This document shows positions 18,471 to 26,590 of a DNA stretch of 64,000 nucleotides, one piece after another. Position numbers and translations under genes: made by a program. Location of the stretch: positions 2,170,001 to 2,234,000 of the forward strand of contig NZ_OX352320.1 of assembly GCF_947090785.1 (NCBI RefSeq), written 5' to 3'. Origin of the DNA: Rheinheimera sp. MM224 (GTDB lineage Bacteria; Pseudomonadota; Gammaproteobacteria; Enterobacterales; Alteromonadaceae). Under the pieces are notes generated by a model that was not told the DNA's origin, searched no databases, and was given only the letters and a program-made list of their open reading frames with translations. Each line of letters starts with the position of its first letter. Position 1 is the first letter of the stretch.

Positions 18471-18650
18471 ATGAAAAGCAGTGATCTGATTAAAGAGCTG
18501 GAGCAGGCAGGTTGGGTGCTGGTAAGAGTGAAAGGAAGTCATCACCAGTTTAAACATCCACTGCACAAATTACCTGTCACAGTGCCACACCCTAAAAAGG
18601 ACTTGGGCACAGGCCTGGTAAAAGCAATTAGAAAACAAGCAGGGCTTTAA
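18471..18650 (+). CDS. hicA: HicA-type toxin (mRNA interferase)
   Basis: The 59-residue protein beginning MKSSDLIKELEQAGW has the dsRBD-like HicA fold: VRVKGSHHQFKHP carries the catalytic His within GSHHQF, and PHPKKDLGTGLVKAIRKQAGL-type C-terminus follows (PHPKKDLG, then KAIRKQAG). HicA cleaves mRNA when not bound by HicB. ATG 18471 is chosen over ATG 18462 because AAAGGA (18457-18462) is correctly spaced for it. It forms an operon with the HicB gene 54 bases downstream. Confidence 0.9.
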   Translation: MKSSDLIKELEQAGWVLVRVKGSHHQFKHPLHKLPVTVPHPKKDLGTGLVKAIRKQAGL

Positions 18651-18704
18651 TCCTATGGTTTTTCAGCTGAAGCAGGCCAAATTTATAAATAACAGGAGCC
18701 ACTT

Positions 18705-19124
18705 ATGTTGTATCCGGTAGCCATTGAAAAAGGTTCTGAACATAGTGCATTTGGTGTGGTAGTGCCCGATGTGCCTGGCTGCTTTAGTGCGGGCGATACC
18801 TTTGAAGAAGCCTTAATCAATGCCAAAGAGGCATTAGAGCTGCATTTGCAAGGCTTGGCTGAAATGGAAGAATTACCGCCTTTAGCCAGCAGTATTGACC
18901 ATCATTTTGCTAGTCCAGAGTTTAACGGCTGGGTGTGGGCACTGGTTGATATTGATATTGAGCCATACATGGGCAAAGCCAGCAAAATCAATGTGACGTT
19001 GCCGAATCTTCTAACAAAAAAAATTGACGATCTGGTGCAATCAAATCCTATGTATAAAAGCCGTTCGCATTTTTTACAGGTTGCTGCGGCTCATGAGTTT
19101 GAACGGGGCATGCAGAGGACTTAG
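18705..19124 (+). CDS. hicB: HicB-type antitoxin
   Basis: The 139-residue protein has an N-terminal HicB RNase-H-like fold (AFGVVVPDVPGCFSAGDTFEEAL, read as GVVVPDVPGCFSAGDT plus the helix) and a C-terminal DNA-binding part with ribbon-helix-helix character (KINVTLPNLLTKKIDDLVQ). It neutralises HicA and probably represses the pair. AGGAG lies before the ATG. The pair sits between the glucuronate operon and the exporter cluster with no mobile-element remains seen next to it. Confidence 0.9.
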   Translation: MLYPVAIEKGSEHSAFGVVVPDVPGCFSAGDTFEEALINAKEALELHLQGLAEMEELPPLASSIDHHFASPEFNGWVWALVDIDIEPYMGKASKINVTLPNLLTKKIDDLVQSNPMYKSRSHFLQVAAAHEFERGMQRT

Positions 19125-19229
19125 ATCTACTGGATTTAACCTGCCAGATTTGTTCGGTTCACGTTAGGAACAGGCAGCCTTAAACTTTGGGGGCGGGCGC
19201 AATGCCAGCCCCAGTTCCAGAGCCTGATG

Positions 19230-20357
19230 TCAGGCGTTTAGATGTTGGCGGAAAAAACTGGTCATTTTGTCAAAAGGGATCACATCTATCTGGTCATACA
19301 GATCGACATGGTTAGCACCTTTGATAATCATCAGCTCTTTTGGCTCAGCTGCTGCGGCGTAGGCTGTTTCACTGAAATAGCGTGAATGCGCTTTTTCTCC
19401 ATGCACCAACAAGAGTGGGCGTGGCGAAATTTCTTTAATATAAGATAGCAGCGGCATATTCATAAAAGACAAAGCGTTCGTCAAAGTCCATGCTGCGTTA
19501 GAGTTAATAGCCCTGGGGTGAAAGCCGCGTTGTTTCGATTTGTAGTAGCCGGCATAGTCCACAACAAATTGGGGTTCACCACCTTTTAACTCCAACGAGA
19601 CCGGCCCTACAGCAGGACTGCCTTTTTCTGCATCGATCCAACGTTGCTGAGCCAGTTGTTCCAGCGTTGCTGTGCGCTGCTCAAGAGTCACGCTGTCGTT
19701 ATAACCTTTAGACATCACTCTGCTCATATCGTACATAGTGCTGGCCACTACAGCTTTCACTCTCTTGTCTACTGCTGCAGCATTTAATGCCATGCCACCC
19801 CAACCACAAATGCCTAAAATGCCAATACGGTCACGATCGACATTAGGTAATAAGCCAATGAAATCCACTGCTGCACTAAAGTCTTCGGTATTAATATCGG
19901 GTGAGGCTACATGGCGAGGTTCACCACCACTTTCACCGGTAAAGGATGGATCAAAAGCTAAGGTGATAAAACCGCGCTCAGCCATGGTTTGCGCATACAA
20001 ACCAGACGATTGCTCTTTAATAGCACCAAAAGGACCACCTACTACAATAGCTGCCAGCTTGCCGCTGGTATTTTTCGGCATATAAAGATCTGCGGCTAGC
20101 GTAATACCATAGCGGTTTTTAAAGCTGACTTTTTTATGCTCCACTTTGTCACTTTTGGCGAAGGTTTTATCCCACTCTGTACCAAGTTTCAGTTCTGTCT
20201 GAGATGCAGCAGAGACTGGAGCTGCTGCAGCCGCTGAAGTTGTAAAAAGTGGCGCAACACAAGCTGCAGCAATACCTACGCCTGTCATTTTTAATAAATT
20301 GCGTCGGCCTGTGTCCGGTTGTCCGGCTTGTTTCATCTGGGATTGATCGTTGTTCAT
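19230..20357 (-). CDS. Exported alpha/beta hydrolase (DLH/YcjY-like), Tat-type leader
   Basis: ATG 20357 has GAGGA upstream and is preferred over ATG 20372. Residues about 17-48 are a twin-arginine leader (GRRNLLKMTG, then a hydrophobic stretch and ASAAA-rich end). The mature part is an alpha/beta hydrolase: VVGGPFGAIKEQSSG (oxyanion region), nucleophile elbow GICGWGG near 190, ending in HGEKAHSRYFSE and a final GANHVDLYD (catalytic His). The nucleophile position is Cys rather than Ser, as in dienelactone hydrolases. Last gene of a minus-strand unit with a cyclophilin-like protein and an MFS exporter. The substrate is not predictable. Confidence 0.78.
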   Translation of the reverse strand: MNNDQSQMKQAGQPDTGRRNLLKMTGVGIAAACVAPLFTTSAAAAAPVSAASQTELKLGTEWDKTFAKSDKVEHKKVSFKNRYGITLAADLYMPKNTSGKLAAIVVGGPFGAIKEQSSGLYAQTMAERGFITLAFDPSFTGESGGEPRHVASPDINTEDFSAAVDFIGLLPNVDRDRIGILGICGWGGMALNAAAVDKRVKAVVASTMYDMSRVMSKGYNDSVTLEQRTATLEQLAQQRWIDAEKGSPAVGPVSLELKGGEPQFVVDYAGYYKSKQRGFHPRAINSNAAWTLTNALSFMNMPLLSYIKEISPRPLLLVHGEKAHSRYFSETAYAAAAEPKELMIIKGANHVDLYDQIDVIPFDKMTSFFRQHLNA

Positions 20358-20375
20358 GGTTTCTATCCTCATGGT

Positions 20376-20870
20376 TTAATTAGAGTGAATAAGGCTGATC
20401 GTGGCGTGTTTTTCGCCACTAAAGTTCAGGTGTTCTATACCGCTGCTGATCCGTCCAAGCCTTACAAGCTGTTGGGAATAAGCGAAATCTTTATAAAAAA
20501 TCGCCAGATTGCCCCAGGGCGCGTAATAGCTGATATCGCCAACAACAGGAGTGCTGCCGGGAGGGGCGTTTTGAGTGCTCAGTTTGTGTGGCAAAAAACC
20601 GACTTTTTCGGTCGGTGCGTAATCTTTAAGTTCTACTGTCAGCGGCAAGCGGGCGATAAAATCCCGTACTGTAGGGTTATCATCCAAAGTGGCAGAAATC
20701 ACTGCGCCATCCAGTTCTATTTGTATGTTGTACACATTTTGTATCTTGGACACTGGGGCCTCCTTCGGCCTGACATCAGCATGGGCAGTTGGCACAAAAG
20801 CGCAGGCAACCAGAGTAAGCAGGGCGGCAAAAGCCCAGACACTGAAGCAGTGATCGGATGTTTTAGTCAT
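20376..20870 (-). CDS. Secreted cyclophilin-like fold protein
   Basis: The 164-residue protein has a signal peptide (hydrophobic FAALLTLVACAFVPTAHA) and a compact beta domain: NIQIELDGAVISATL, FIARLPLTVELKDYA, GDISYYAPWGNLAIFYKD and a last LVRLGRISSGIEHL. This is the Cyclophil_like family pattern, structurally like cyclophilins but without the known isomerase motif. The function is unknown. Its start overlaps the MFS gene end by 8 bases and the hydrolase follows after 18 bases, so the three are one operon. Confidence 0.7.
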   Translation of the reverse strand: MTKTSDHCFSVWAFAALLTLVACAFVPTAHADVRPKEAPVSKIQNVYNIQIELDGAVISATLDDNPTVRDFIARLPLTVELKDYAPTEKVGFLPHKLSTQNAPPGSTPVVGDISYYAPWGNLAIFYKDFAYSQQLVRLGRISSGIEHLNFSGEKHATISLIHSN

Positions 20871-22086
20871 CTGAACCTGGCTCCGGCGTTGTTATGGCTG
20901 CAGTGCGGGCCGCGATGACTGTCAGGCCAGCAGAAATTAGCAGTAGGGCAGCGCTGAGTAAAAAAGTACTTTGGTAGCCGCTGTGATCAAATAGCAGACC
21001 GCCAACTGTCGAACCCAGGGCAATAGATAACTGCACCATAGCGACAAAGAGGCCGCCGCCTGCTTCAGCGTCATCCGGAAAAGCCTGAGCTATCCAGGCC
21101 CACCAGCCCACAGGTGCTGCAGTTGCAGTCAGGCCCCATAACCCAAGCAAAACCAGAACTGCGTTACTCCGATCGCCAAGCAGGATCAGCAGCAATGCGC
21201 TTAGTGTCATCACAAGAGGAATAACAATCAGCGTTTGGTAAAAACGCCATTGCAAGATCTGGCCTACAAACAAGGTGCCGATAAAACCCGCAGCCCCTGT
21301 GATCAGCAAATAAAACGAGATGGTGGTTCCTTGCACTGCGGTGACAGTCTCAAGAAAAGGCCGCAGATAAGTGAAGAGTGCAAACTGTCCCATAAACATC
21401 AGACTGCTGGCACAAAGCCCAGGCAGAACAGCAGGGCGTTTTAGTAAACCAAGTACTTTAAATACCTGACTTGCCTGGTTTTTTTGCGCAGTTGCAGGCA
21501 TCGAAGGCAAAGCATGCCATAACCAGCCAAGCGCCATCAGCGCTACAGGCACCAGACAAAAAAATGCAAAGCGCCAACCCACTGTGGCCCCGAGCCAGGC
21601 TCCAAGCGGAGCAGCTACTACTGTAGCCAAAGCGTTACCACCATTAACGATAGCAAGGGCGCGCGGCACCTGATCTGAAGGCACTAATCGAATAGCGGTA
21701 GCGGCTGACATAGACCAAAAGCCGCCGACAACAACGCCAATCAGCGCGCGGCCGAGCATATAGACTGGATAGTCAGGCGCAAAAGCAACAATAGCGCCTG
21801 ACATACCCATGGCAGCGGTCAAACCCAGCAGCAAAGTTTTGCGGTTGAGCTTGCCGGAAAGTGGCGAAATAAACAGGCTGGTCAGCACAGCAAAAAAGCC
21901 GGAGATGGCGATACCCTGACCAGCCAACCCTTCAGTTACGCTTAAATCTTCAGCTAAAGGAGTTAACAAACTCACAGGCAAAAACTCGGATGCAACCAGC
22001 GCAAAGGCGCACACCGACATGGCAAATACGCTGCTCCAGCTATTCGCCGTCTCAGAAACACCAGAACTATGAGTAAGGCTATTCAT
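20863..22086 (-). CDS. MFS transporter, DHA1 drug/sugar-efflux type
   Basis: The 407-residue inner-membrane protein has about 12 hydrophobic segments. Family marks are an early ASEFLPVSLLTPLAEDL, the loop motif SPLSGKLNRKTLLLG between segments 2 and 3, and LGRALIGVVVGGFWSM in segment 4. These match the arabinose-polymer/sugar-efflux (AraJ/SotB-like) branch of DHA1 exporters. It heads a minus-strand operon and is divergent from a LysR gene, which likely controls it. The substrate is unknown. Confidence 0.85.
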   Translation of the reverse strand: MNSLTHSSGVSETANSWSSVFAMSVCAFALVASEFLPVSLLTPLAEDLSVTEGLAGQGIAISGFFAVLTSLFISPLSGKLNRKTLLLGLTAAMGMSGAIVAFAPDYPVYMLGRALIGVVVGGFWSMSAATAIRLVPSDQVPRALAIVNGGNALATVVAAPLGAWLGATVGWRFAFFCLVPVALMALGWLWHALPSMPATAQKNQASQVFKVLGLLKRPAVLPGLCASSLMFMGQFALFTYLRPFLETVTAVQGTTISFYLLITGAAGFIGTLFVGQILQWRFYQTLIVIPLVMTLSALLLILLGDRSNAVLVLLGLWGLTATAAPVGWWAWIAQAFPDDAEAGGGLFVAMVQLSIALGSTVGGLLFDHSGYQSTFLLSAALLLISAGLTVIAARTAAITTPEPGSDD

Positions 22087-22145
22087 TTCATCGCATCTTC
22101 AAGGACCAAAAACATGGCTTTATCTTGACAGAGCTTTTATATTTT

Positions 22146-22162
22146 GATTAGTAGACATAATC
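22146..22162. promoter_or_regulatory. Candidate LysR binding box
   Basis: GATTA - 7 bases - TAATC in the 104-base gap between the divergent MFS and LysR genes, the T-N11-A form typical of LysR sites. Assigned by form and position only. Confidence 0.4.
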
Positions 22163-22190
22163 TTCATGTAGTTGTGAGAAAAATTCAGTA

Positions 22191-23126
22191 ATGGCGCAAA
22201 GCAAAATGAATGATTTACAAGCCTTTTTGGTGGTGGCGCAGCAGCAAAGCTTTACCAAAGCCGCAGCCATACTTCGTGTTACGCCTTCAGCCTTGAGTCA
22301 CACTATTCGCAGCCTGGAAGAGCGTTTAGGGGTACGTTTGCTGACCAGAACAACACGTAATGTTTCGATGACTGAAGCTGGTGTGCGGTTGTCACAGTCG
22401 ATTAGCCCTTTGTTTGAGCAGATCAATGCCGAACTGGAGGCCTTGAGCGAACTCAGAGATAAACCCAAAGGCACGATTCGGCTGACCTGCACCGATGATC
22501 AGATCCAGCTACATTTGCGCCCTATGCTGGCAAATTTTTTACGGGACTACCCTGAAATTCAGCTGGAGCTTTATGTTGATTACGGTTTTACCAATCTGGT
22601 TGAAGAGCGTTTTGACGCTGGGATCCGACTTGGAGAATCCATCAGCAAAGATATGATTGCTGTGCGGATAGGCCCAGACTGGCGGTTGGTTGTGGTAGGT
22701 TCTCCCGACTATTTTGAACGCCATTCTGCGCCACAGACACCTGATAAGCTGACAGAACATAGCTGCATTAATATTCGCCATAGAGTGGCCGGGTCTATTT
22801 ATGCATGGGAGTTTGAAAAGGACCAACGCGCTTTTACCGTCAAGGCGGAAGGCCCGCTGGTGTTTAACAGCATTATGCATGTGCTTAATGCGGCGCTGGA
22901 TGGAATAGGGCTGGCTTATGTACCTGAACCTTTAGTGGCGCCTTATCTGGCTGACGGCCGACTAAAGGTGATCCTGGCCGACTGGAGCCCATACTTTCAG
23001 GGCTACCATTTGTATTACCCAAATCGCCGTCAGGCATCACCTGCTTTTATGGCCTTTGTGAATGCCATCAGATACAACAAGGATACAAACCAGAGTCTTG
23101 TAAATGAAACGTCTGAAAGCCGTTAG
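22191..23126 (+). CDS. LysR-family transcriptional regulator
   Basis: The 311-residue protein has a standard winged-helix domain (FLVVAQQQSFTKAAAILRVT, then SALSHTIRSLEERLGVRLLTRTT-type text split by the turn) and a LysR substrate-binding domain from about residue 90 (GTIRLTCTDDQIQ, IGLAYVPEPLV near 245). It belongs to the YafC/DmlR-like group with the TRNVSMTEAG motif. Divergent orientation makes it the probable regulator of the MFS-cyclophilin-hydrolase operon. ATG 22191 is used; an internal ATG at 22206 is possible. Confidence 0.88.
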   Translation: MAQSKMNDLQAFLVVAQQQSFTKAAAILRVTPSALSHTIRSLEERLGVRLLTRTTRNVSMTEAGVRLSQSISPLFEQINAELEALSELRDKPKGTIRLTCTDDQIQLHLRPMLANFLRDYPEIQLELYVDYGFTNLVEERFDAGIRLGESISKDMIAVRIGPDWRLVVVGSPDYFERHSAPQTPDKLTEHSCINIRHRVAGSIYAWEFEKDQRAFTVKAEGPLVFNSIMHVLNAALDGIGLAYVPEPLVAPYLADGRLKVILADWSPYFQGYHLYYPNRRQASPAFMAFVNAIRYNKDTNQSLVNETSESR

Positions 23127-23178
23127 TTTTCGCTCCCTCAGTGGCAAATGTTGTCCTGTGCCCGAGTTGCTTTAGAGG

Positions 23179-23562
23179 TTAATTGCACCATAATAGGTAG
23201 CCCGCTCCAAAGCTTACAGCAAAAAAAACCACTGCAAAAATTGACATTAAAACCGTTAGAACACCAAGGTCTGGTGCTGCTTTTAGCCCCAGGGCATCCC
23301 TGATTTCAAAAACCTCATTCCTTAGCACTTGGATCAAGACTGCTCCATAAACAAAGAAAATTATTAGGCCCATACTCATGATTAGGGGCAGAACTAGTGA
23401 GTATTTTATGTTCGGAATAGATGCGTTGGCAAAATAGAACGAAAATATAGCGCCTGTGATTGCGTAATAGAAAGTGTTCAGTTGGATGAGCAAGCTCATG
23501 TAGAACTTATAAAGCTCGACGTTTTGCGAGTATTGCCTCCAAAGAAGATCACTCTTATCCAT
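23179..23562 (-). CDS. Small membrane protein, cassette-like gene, unknown function
   Basis: The 127-residue protein has three or four hydrophobic segments: LLIQLNTFYYAITGAIFSFY, LVLPLIMSMGLIIFFVYGAV and VLTVLMSIFAVVFFAVSFGA. No family recognised. The sequence GTTAAAC immediately precedes the ATG, with GAGG just before, as at the first codon of integron cassettes. It is the last (leftmost) of four same-strand small genes, and its end lies against the LysR gene in convergent orientation. Confidence 0.6.
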   Translation of the reverse strand: MDKSDLLWRQYSQNVELYKFYMSLLIQLNTFYYAITGAIFSFYFANASIPNIKYSLVLPLIMSMGLIIFFVYGAVLIQVLRNEVFEIRDALGLKAAPDLGVLTVLMSIFAVVFFAVSFGAGYLLWCN

Positions 23563-23735
23563 GTTTAACCTCTAACGCTAATTCATTTATAACTAATGAT
23601 TTGTCTACACCCTAAAAGAATCGGGGCAAGGAGTCATGACTAGACTCCAATTGTCCGAGAGGCTTACGAAACTCGCAGCGTTTTGGCAGTTCCAGTGAGC
23701 GTAGCGAGCGAACTTGAAACCTGCTAGGCCTATTG
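23563..23735 (-). repeat. attC-like inter-gene region (weak)
   Basis: Minus strand: GCGGTAAACAAT near the end of the preceding gene, a GC-rich inverted-repeat stretch (GTTCGCTCGCTACGCTCACT), a second hairpin GGAGTCTAGTCATGACTCC, and finally GCGTTAGAGGTTAAAC directly before the next ATG. The end resembles the GTTRRRY simple site of attC; the left end is degenerate. Assignment is tentative. Confidence 0.3.
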
Positions 23736-24089
23736 TTTACCGCTGCTATTACCGCCATATGGACTTTCCATCTTGGCTATTTGCACCACGTCATCCGTGC
23801 GATCTTGCTTTGGCCATGCAATAAACTCCGCGGAAACTCCGTGGTATCTCGCTTTTTCACAGTTAGCTCTCTCGGAAATATCGAGATTTTCTATCTGATC
23901 TTCAGATGGTTTAAGCGCGAGCATGACACTCTCAACAAACCAGCCATAATCCATGACGTATGAGCGGGCTATTGCCTCCCCTTCAGAGAGTGATGCCGCC
24001 TGAACCCATACATGAGCATATGCACCGCCAATATCAGGCCCTACTGGAGCGGCTGAAGTTGGTGTGGCTTTGATCTTGAAAAAGTACAT
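23730..24089 (-). CDS. Cassette-like small protein of unknown function
   Basis: ATG 24089 with AGGAAT at good spacing gives 119 residues; the longer frame would run into the attC-like site upstream. The protein starts MYFFKIKATPTSAAPVGPD, is soluble and acidic, with a central VQAASLSEGEAIARSYVMDYG and a short tail rich in Gly/Ser/Lys. No family recognised. Same strand and spacing as its three neighbours, with attC-like sequence on both sides. Confidence 0.55.
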   Translation of the reverse strand: MYFFKIKATPTSAAPVGPDIGGAYAHVWVQAASLSEGEAIARSYVMDYGWFVESVMLALKPSEDQIENLDISERANCEKARYHGVSAEFIAWPKQDRTDDVVQIAKMESPYGGNSSGKQ

Positions 24090-24107
24090 GTACGTATTCC
24101 TAGAAAG

Positions 24108-24221
24108 TGCTAACACCATTGCTAATGGGTTGCCGCAGTGCAAGCGTAGGCATTCCCGTGGAGACCACGCCGTTTGTGGCCGGAACGAAAATGGGCAACT
24201 TTTGATGTAACGCGGTTAAAC
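24108..24221 (-). repeat. Candidate integron attC site
   Basis: On the minus strand this 114-bp element begins with GTTTAAC (RYYYAAC core) that contains the stop codon of the preceding gene and ends with GTTAGCA (near GTTRRRY). The two flanks pair imperfectly when folded: AGTTGCC on the left with GGCAACC on the right, plus TAAC/GTTA ends. The centre holds the hairpin CGTGG-TCT-CCACG. Length, termini and imperfect fold fit attC; no integrase is in the window. Confidence 0.45.
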
Positions 24222-24425
24222 TACAATAGTTATATTGTTACGACCGATCTCAGCCATTTCAATTAAATCACTAGAATGATAGGCTTTTTTTATAGTCACA
24301 TGATTACCACGCCCTGTTACAACTCTAACCACTTCTAAAGCATCTGAGCTGTGTAACGATGAATCCTTCGATATCTCGATATTTACACCAATTTTTGAAA
24401 CTGTGATGACATCTGATGGATGCAT
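24216..24425 (-). CDS. 69-residue protein with three internal repeats
   Basis: The small protein is three copies of a 21-24 residue unit: HPSDVITVSKIGVNIEIS, HSSDALEVVRVVTGRGNHVTI and HSSDLIEMAEIGRNNITIVV. The common pattern is HxSD, a hydrophobic pair, and an IG-xN-xTI turn, which suggests a small repetitive beta structure. No family recognised. AAGGA precedes the ATG. Its stop lies inside the attC-like site at 24108-24221. Local base composition is visibly AT-richer than the sugar genes around it. Confidence 0.5.
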   Translation of the reverse strand: MHPSDVITVSKIGVNIEISKDSSLHSSDALEVVRVVTGRGNHVTIKKAYHSSDLIEMAEIGRNNITIVV

Positions 24426-24488
24426 TGACTTATTCCTTTTAGATAAAATCTTATTTTTAAAGATTAGATAAAAACCAATGATAGAGCT

Positions 24489-24562
24489 ACATAATGCCGG
24501 ACTAAAGAGCCGGAGAAGCGTAGCTTTGAAGGTCCGATGGGGCGCAGCGACTGATTTTAAGC
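24489..24562 (-). repeat. attC-like site after the acetyltransferase gene
   Basis: Minus strand: GCTTAAA (one base from RYYYAAC) at the gene stop, then CAGTCGCTGCGCCCCATCGG, a CCGG...CCGG hairpin, and a degenerate end GGCATTATG (compare GGCGTTATG). This resembles attC sites of marine gammaproteobacterial integrons; the right end is diverged. Confidence 0.35.
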
Positions 24563-25039
24563 GCTAATTAGTTTTGTATAAGCTAACGCAGACTTTCCCG
24601 AATATGAATCGGTACACTGCTTACCATCCGTATCAAAGAAAGTTGAGGCTAACCTGTTTGAGCCTAAATTATCTGTACCCACAACAGCCTCAAGATAGAA
24701 TTCTTTGATACCATTGCGCCCAAAACCATGCCGAAGTTCATCTGAACTTTTAACTAAAATATCTGTAGCCAAACCTTGTTTACGATATTTTTCAGGCACA
24801 GCATAGCCAACGCTAAAGCAAGGTAATCCATTTAAAGGATCAGCCATAACATAAACCGCGAATGATTTTATTTCACCAGCTTCAATCAAAGCGTAACTGA
24901 ATCGGTGCTCGCCATTTGGAGTGTCAAAGAGCACACAAATATCTGGATGTAAGTCACATGGGGTCATTTGAACTATTCGTGCATCAATGGCTTTTTGAAG
25001 CTCCATCAAACCATCATGCGGATCTGTCATTTGTGTCAT
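24557..25039 (-). CDS. GNAT-like N-acetyltransferase, cassette-like
   Basis: The 160-residue form from ATG 25039 is used (GAGGA upstream). A longer form from ATG 25114, with AAGAAGG before it, is possible but adds a segment unlike the family. The core reads as a GNAT fold: beta strand SFAVYVMADPL, FSVGYAVPEKYRKQGLAT (the acetyl-CoA pyrophosphate loop, here YRKQGLA) and a late EFYLEAVVGTDNLGSNRLA. The substrate is unknown. First of the four small minus-strand genes; GNAT enzymes are frequent integron cargo. Upstream on the minus strand GCGTTAGTTT near 25160 again resembles an attC end. Confidence 0.7.
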   Translation of the reverse strand: MTQMTDPHDGLMELQKAIDARIVQMTPCDLHPDICVLFDTPNGEHRFSYALIEAGEIKSFAVYVMADPLNGLPCFSVGYAVPEKYRKQGLATDILVKSSDELRHGFGRNGIKEFYLEAVVGTDNLGSNRLASTFFDTDGKQCTDSYSGKSALAYTKLISA

Positions 25040-25150
25040 TTCTTCCTCACACACTGGGAGTAAATAAAATATAACAATCGGTTTCCAAAGGCAGTCGACT
25101 CTCAAGTCGAACATTTTTCTGCCTTCTTTTATGATTTTTACTCCTATCAA

Positions 25151-25401
25151 ACTAACGCTGATGTACCTCTATTTCAACAGGTTTTTCTGAAATCACTAAA
25201 TTTATGTCCGACAAAACTTATGCAGGCAAGAGTTTAGTTGTTTTTAAATTAATTGAATGACAACAACGGACAATTTAACCAATAGTTTCAGCAAGTCTTA
25301 GACAACAGAAGAGGGGCTAAGTATAAGTTTGAGATAACATATTAGTCGGTATTTGACAGCTAAAAGCCATCAATTTTCTATAGATCCAAGGTAGGGCAAC
25401 C
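25151..25401. other. Intergenic stretch without recognised gene
   Basis: AT-rich stretch between the acetyltransferase and the oxidoreductase terminator. It has no open frame with codon use like the neighbours, no strong hairpin before 25402 and no operator core. It may be a remnant of a former cassette. Confidence 0.5.
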
Positions 25402-25427
25402 AAAAGGTCAGAGCCAAAGCTCTGACC
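25402..25427 (-). terminator. Rho-independent terminator of the oxidoreductase gene
   Basis: GGTCAGAGC (25406-25414), 4-base loop, GCTCTGACC (25419-25427); on the minus strand the stem is followed by TTTT. It lies 28 bases beyond the oxidoreductase stop. Confidence 0.85.
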
Positions 25428-25454
25428 CAGAGCTGTGGCTAAGATAACCAAGTT

Positions 25455-26444
25455 TTACAAAGTCACAGGCGCGCCATGCTGGCTGGCGGACAGCTTAATG
25501 GCATCCCATAACTGGGCCATACGCAGGCCTTGTTGTACGTCGGATGGGTTTTCTATTTCGTCGTTGCGGGTTTGCATAAATACATTCATCAGGTTGTTGG
25601 CTGCTTCCTGATCTTTACGCACCACATTGCCTTGCGCGTCTTCAATTTCCATCCAGCGGCCCCAGGCGCAAATGCGTACTATGGCTTGTGGGAAAAAGCA
25701 TTCGATACGGGATACACAGCGGATACTGCGGCCACAGGCGTGCAGGTTAAACAGCGTGCCGTCGTTTAATTCGCCTGAAACGCTGGTCACCACATCCACC
25801 GGAAAACCGTGGTTATGCATAATGGCGCTGATGCGGGAGAAGGGTTTGCTGGTAATTTTTGATACGGTATTCATCATATGAGCGCCGGTATCAAACATAA
25901 AACCGCCGCCGGAAATTTCTGGTACTTGTTTCCAGTGGCCCTTGTATTTATCGGCCCAGTCTTCCCAAATGGCGGCGTTAATACTGACCAAAGCGCCGTA
26001 TTTTTGGCTGGCAATGGCGTCTTTTAACTCTTGCACCAGCGGTGATAAACCACCCTGATAAGCCACCACCAGAGTTTTACCTGACTTTTGCTGTGCTGCA
26101 GCTAAAGCTTCGGCTTCTGCCACGCTGGTCACCATAGGTTTTTCCAGCAATACATCCAGCCCTAATTCCAGTGCCAGTAAGGCCTGTTCGGCGTGATTGG
26201 CATGGGGAGTACAGATATAAACAGCATCCAGTTGTTGGTGCTGCTCTTTTAATAAAGTTTGCCAGCTATCAAAACAGAGTGGGGCAGTTTTACCGGCCTG
26301 TGCAGCAATACTGCAGACGTTGTCCATGGCTTTGCCATTCGGGTCCATCACGGCAAGCAACTGAATATCAGAACGCACTATCCAGGTTTGAATGTATTGA
26401 GTGGCTTTGGTGCCACAGCCGATAATTGCTAATTTCAGTTCCAC
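25455..26444 (-). CDS. Gfo/Idh/MocA-family oxidoreductase (ThuB-like)
   Basis: GTG 26444 is preferred (GGAG six bases upstream), giving MELKLAIIGCGTKAT and 329 residues. The N-terminal Rossmann domain carries IIGCGTKATQYI and AVMDPNG, then VYICTPHANHAEQALLALE and the conserved LLEKPM (catalytic-lysine motif EKP near 95). The C-terminal domain has ISGGGFMFDTGAHMMNTVS with the usual Asp-His-type pair (D, H). These enzymes oxidise or reduce sugars with NAD(P). It is divergent from a sugar ABC operon under one shared operator, the arrangement of ThuB with ThuEFGK. Myo-inositol dehydrogenase was considered but context points to the glucuronide regulon. Confidence 0.85.
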   Translation of the reverse strand: MELKLAIIGCGTKATQYIQTWIVRSDIQLLAVMDPNGKAMDNVCSIAAQAGKTAPLCFDSWQTLLKEQHQQLDAVYICTPHANHAEQALLALELGLDVLLEKPMVTSVAEAEALAAAQQKSGKTLVVAYQGGLSPLVQELKDAIASQKYGALVSINAAIWEDWADKYKGHWKQVPEISGGGFMFDTGAHMMNTVSKITSKPFSRISAIMHNHGFPVDVVTSVSGELNDGTLFNLHACGRSIRCVSRIECFFPQAIVRICAWGRWMEIEDAQGNVVRKDQEAANNLMNVFMQTRNDEIENPSDVQQGLRMAQLWDAIKLSASQHGAPVTL

Positions 26445-26590
26445 GTTATTCTCCACCCACTACTGCTGATAGGAAAGCTGTTGCAGGCTGCGTCAAGCGC
26501 CGTGCAACGCAATGTTGTTCTCTATTGGTGTCTGTTCTTGTTGATACAGCTCTGCATGATTTTTTGCACCATTCTGTACCGCACTGCCCC

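Noticed and set aside
19222..19235. GCCTGA-TG-TCAGGC as a terminator
   Set aside because: It overlaps the hydrolase stop codon, has a two-base loop and no T-tract.
25455..26444. Myo-inositol 2-dehydrogenase (iolG) for the Gfo/Idh/MocA gene
   Set aside because: It lies 12 kb from the iol genes, carries the glucuronide operator and is divergent from a sugar ABC operon; the family is too broad for iolG without better evidence.
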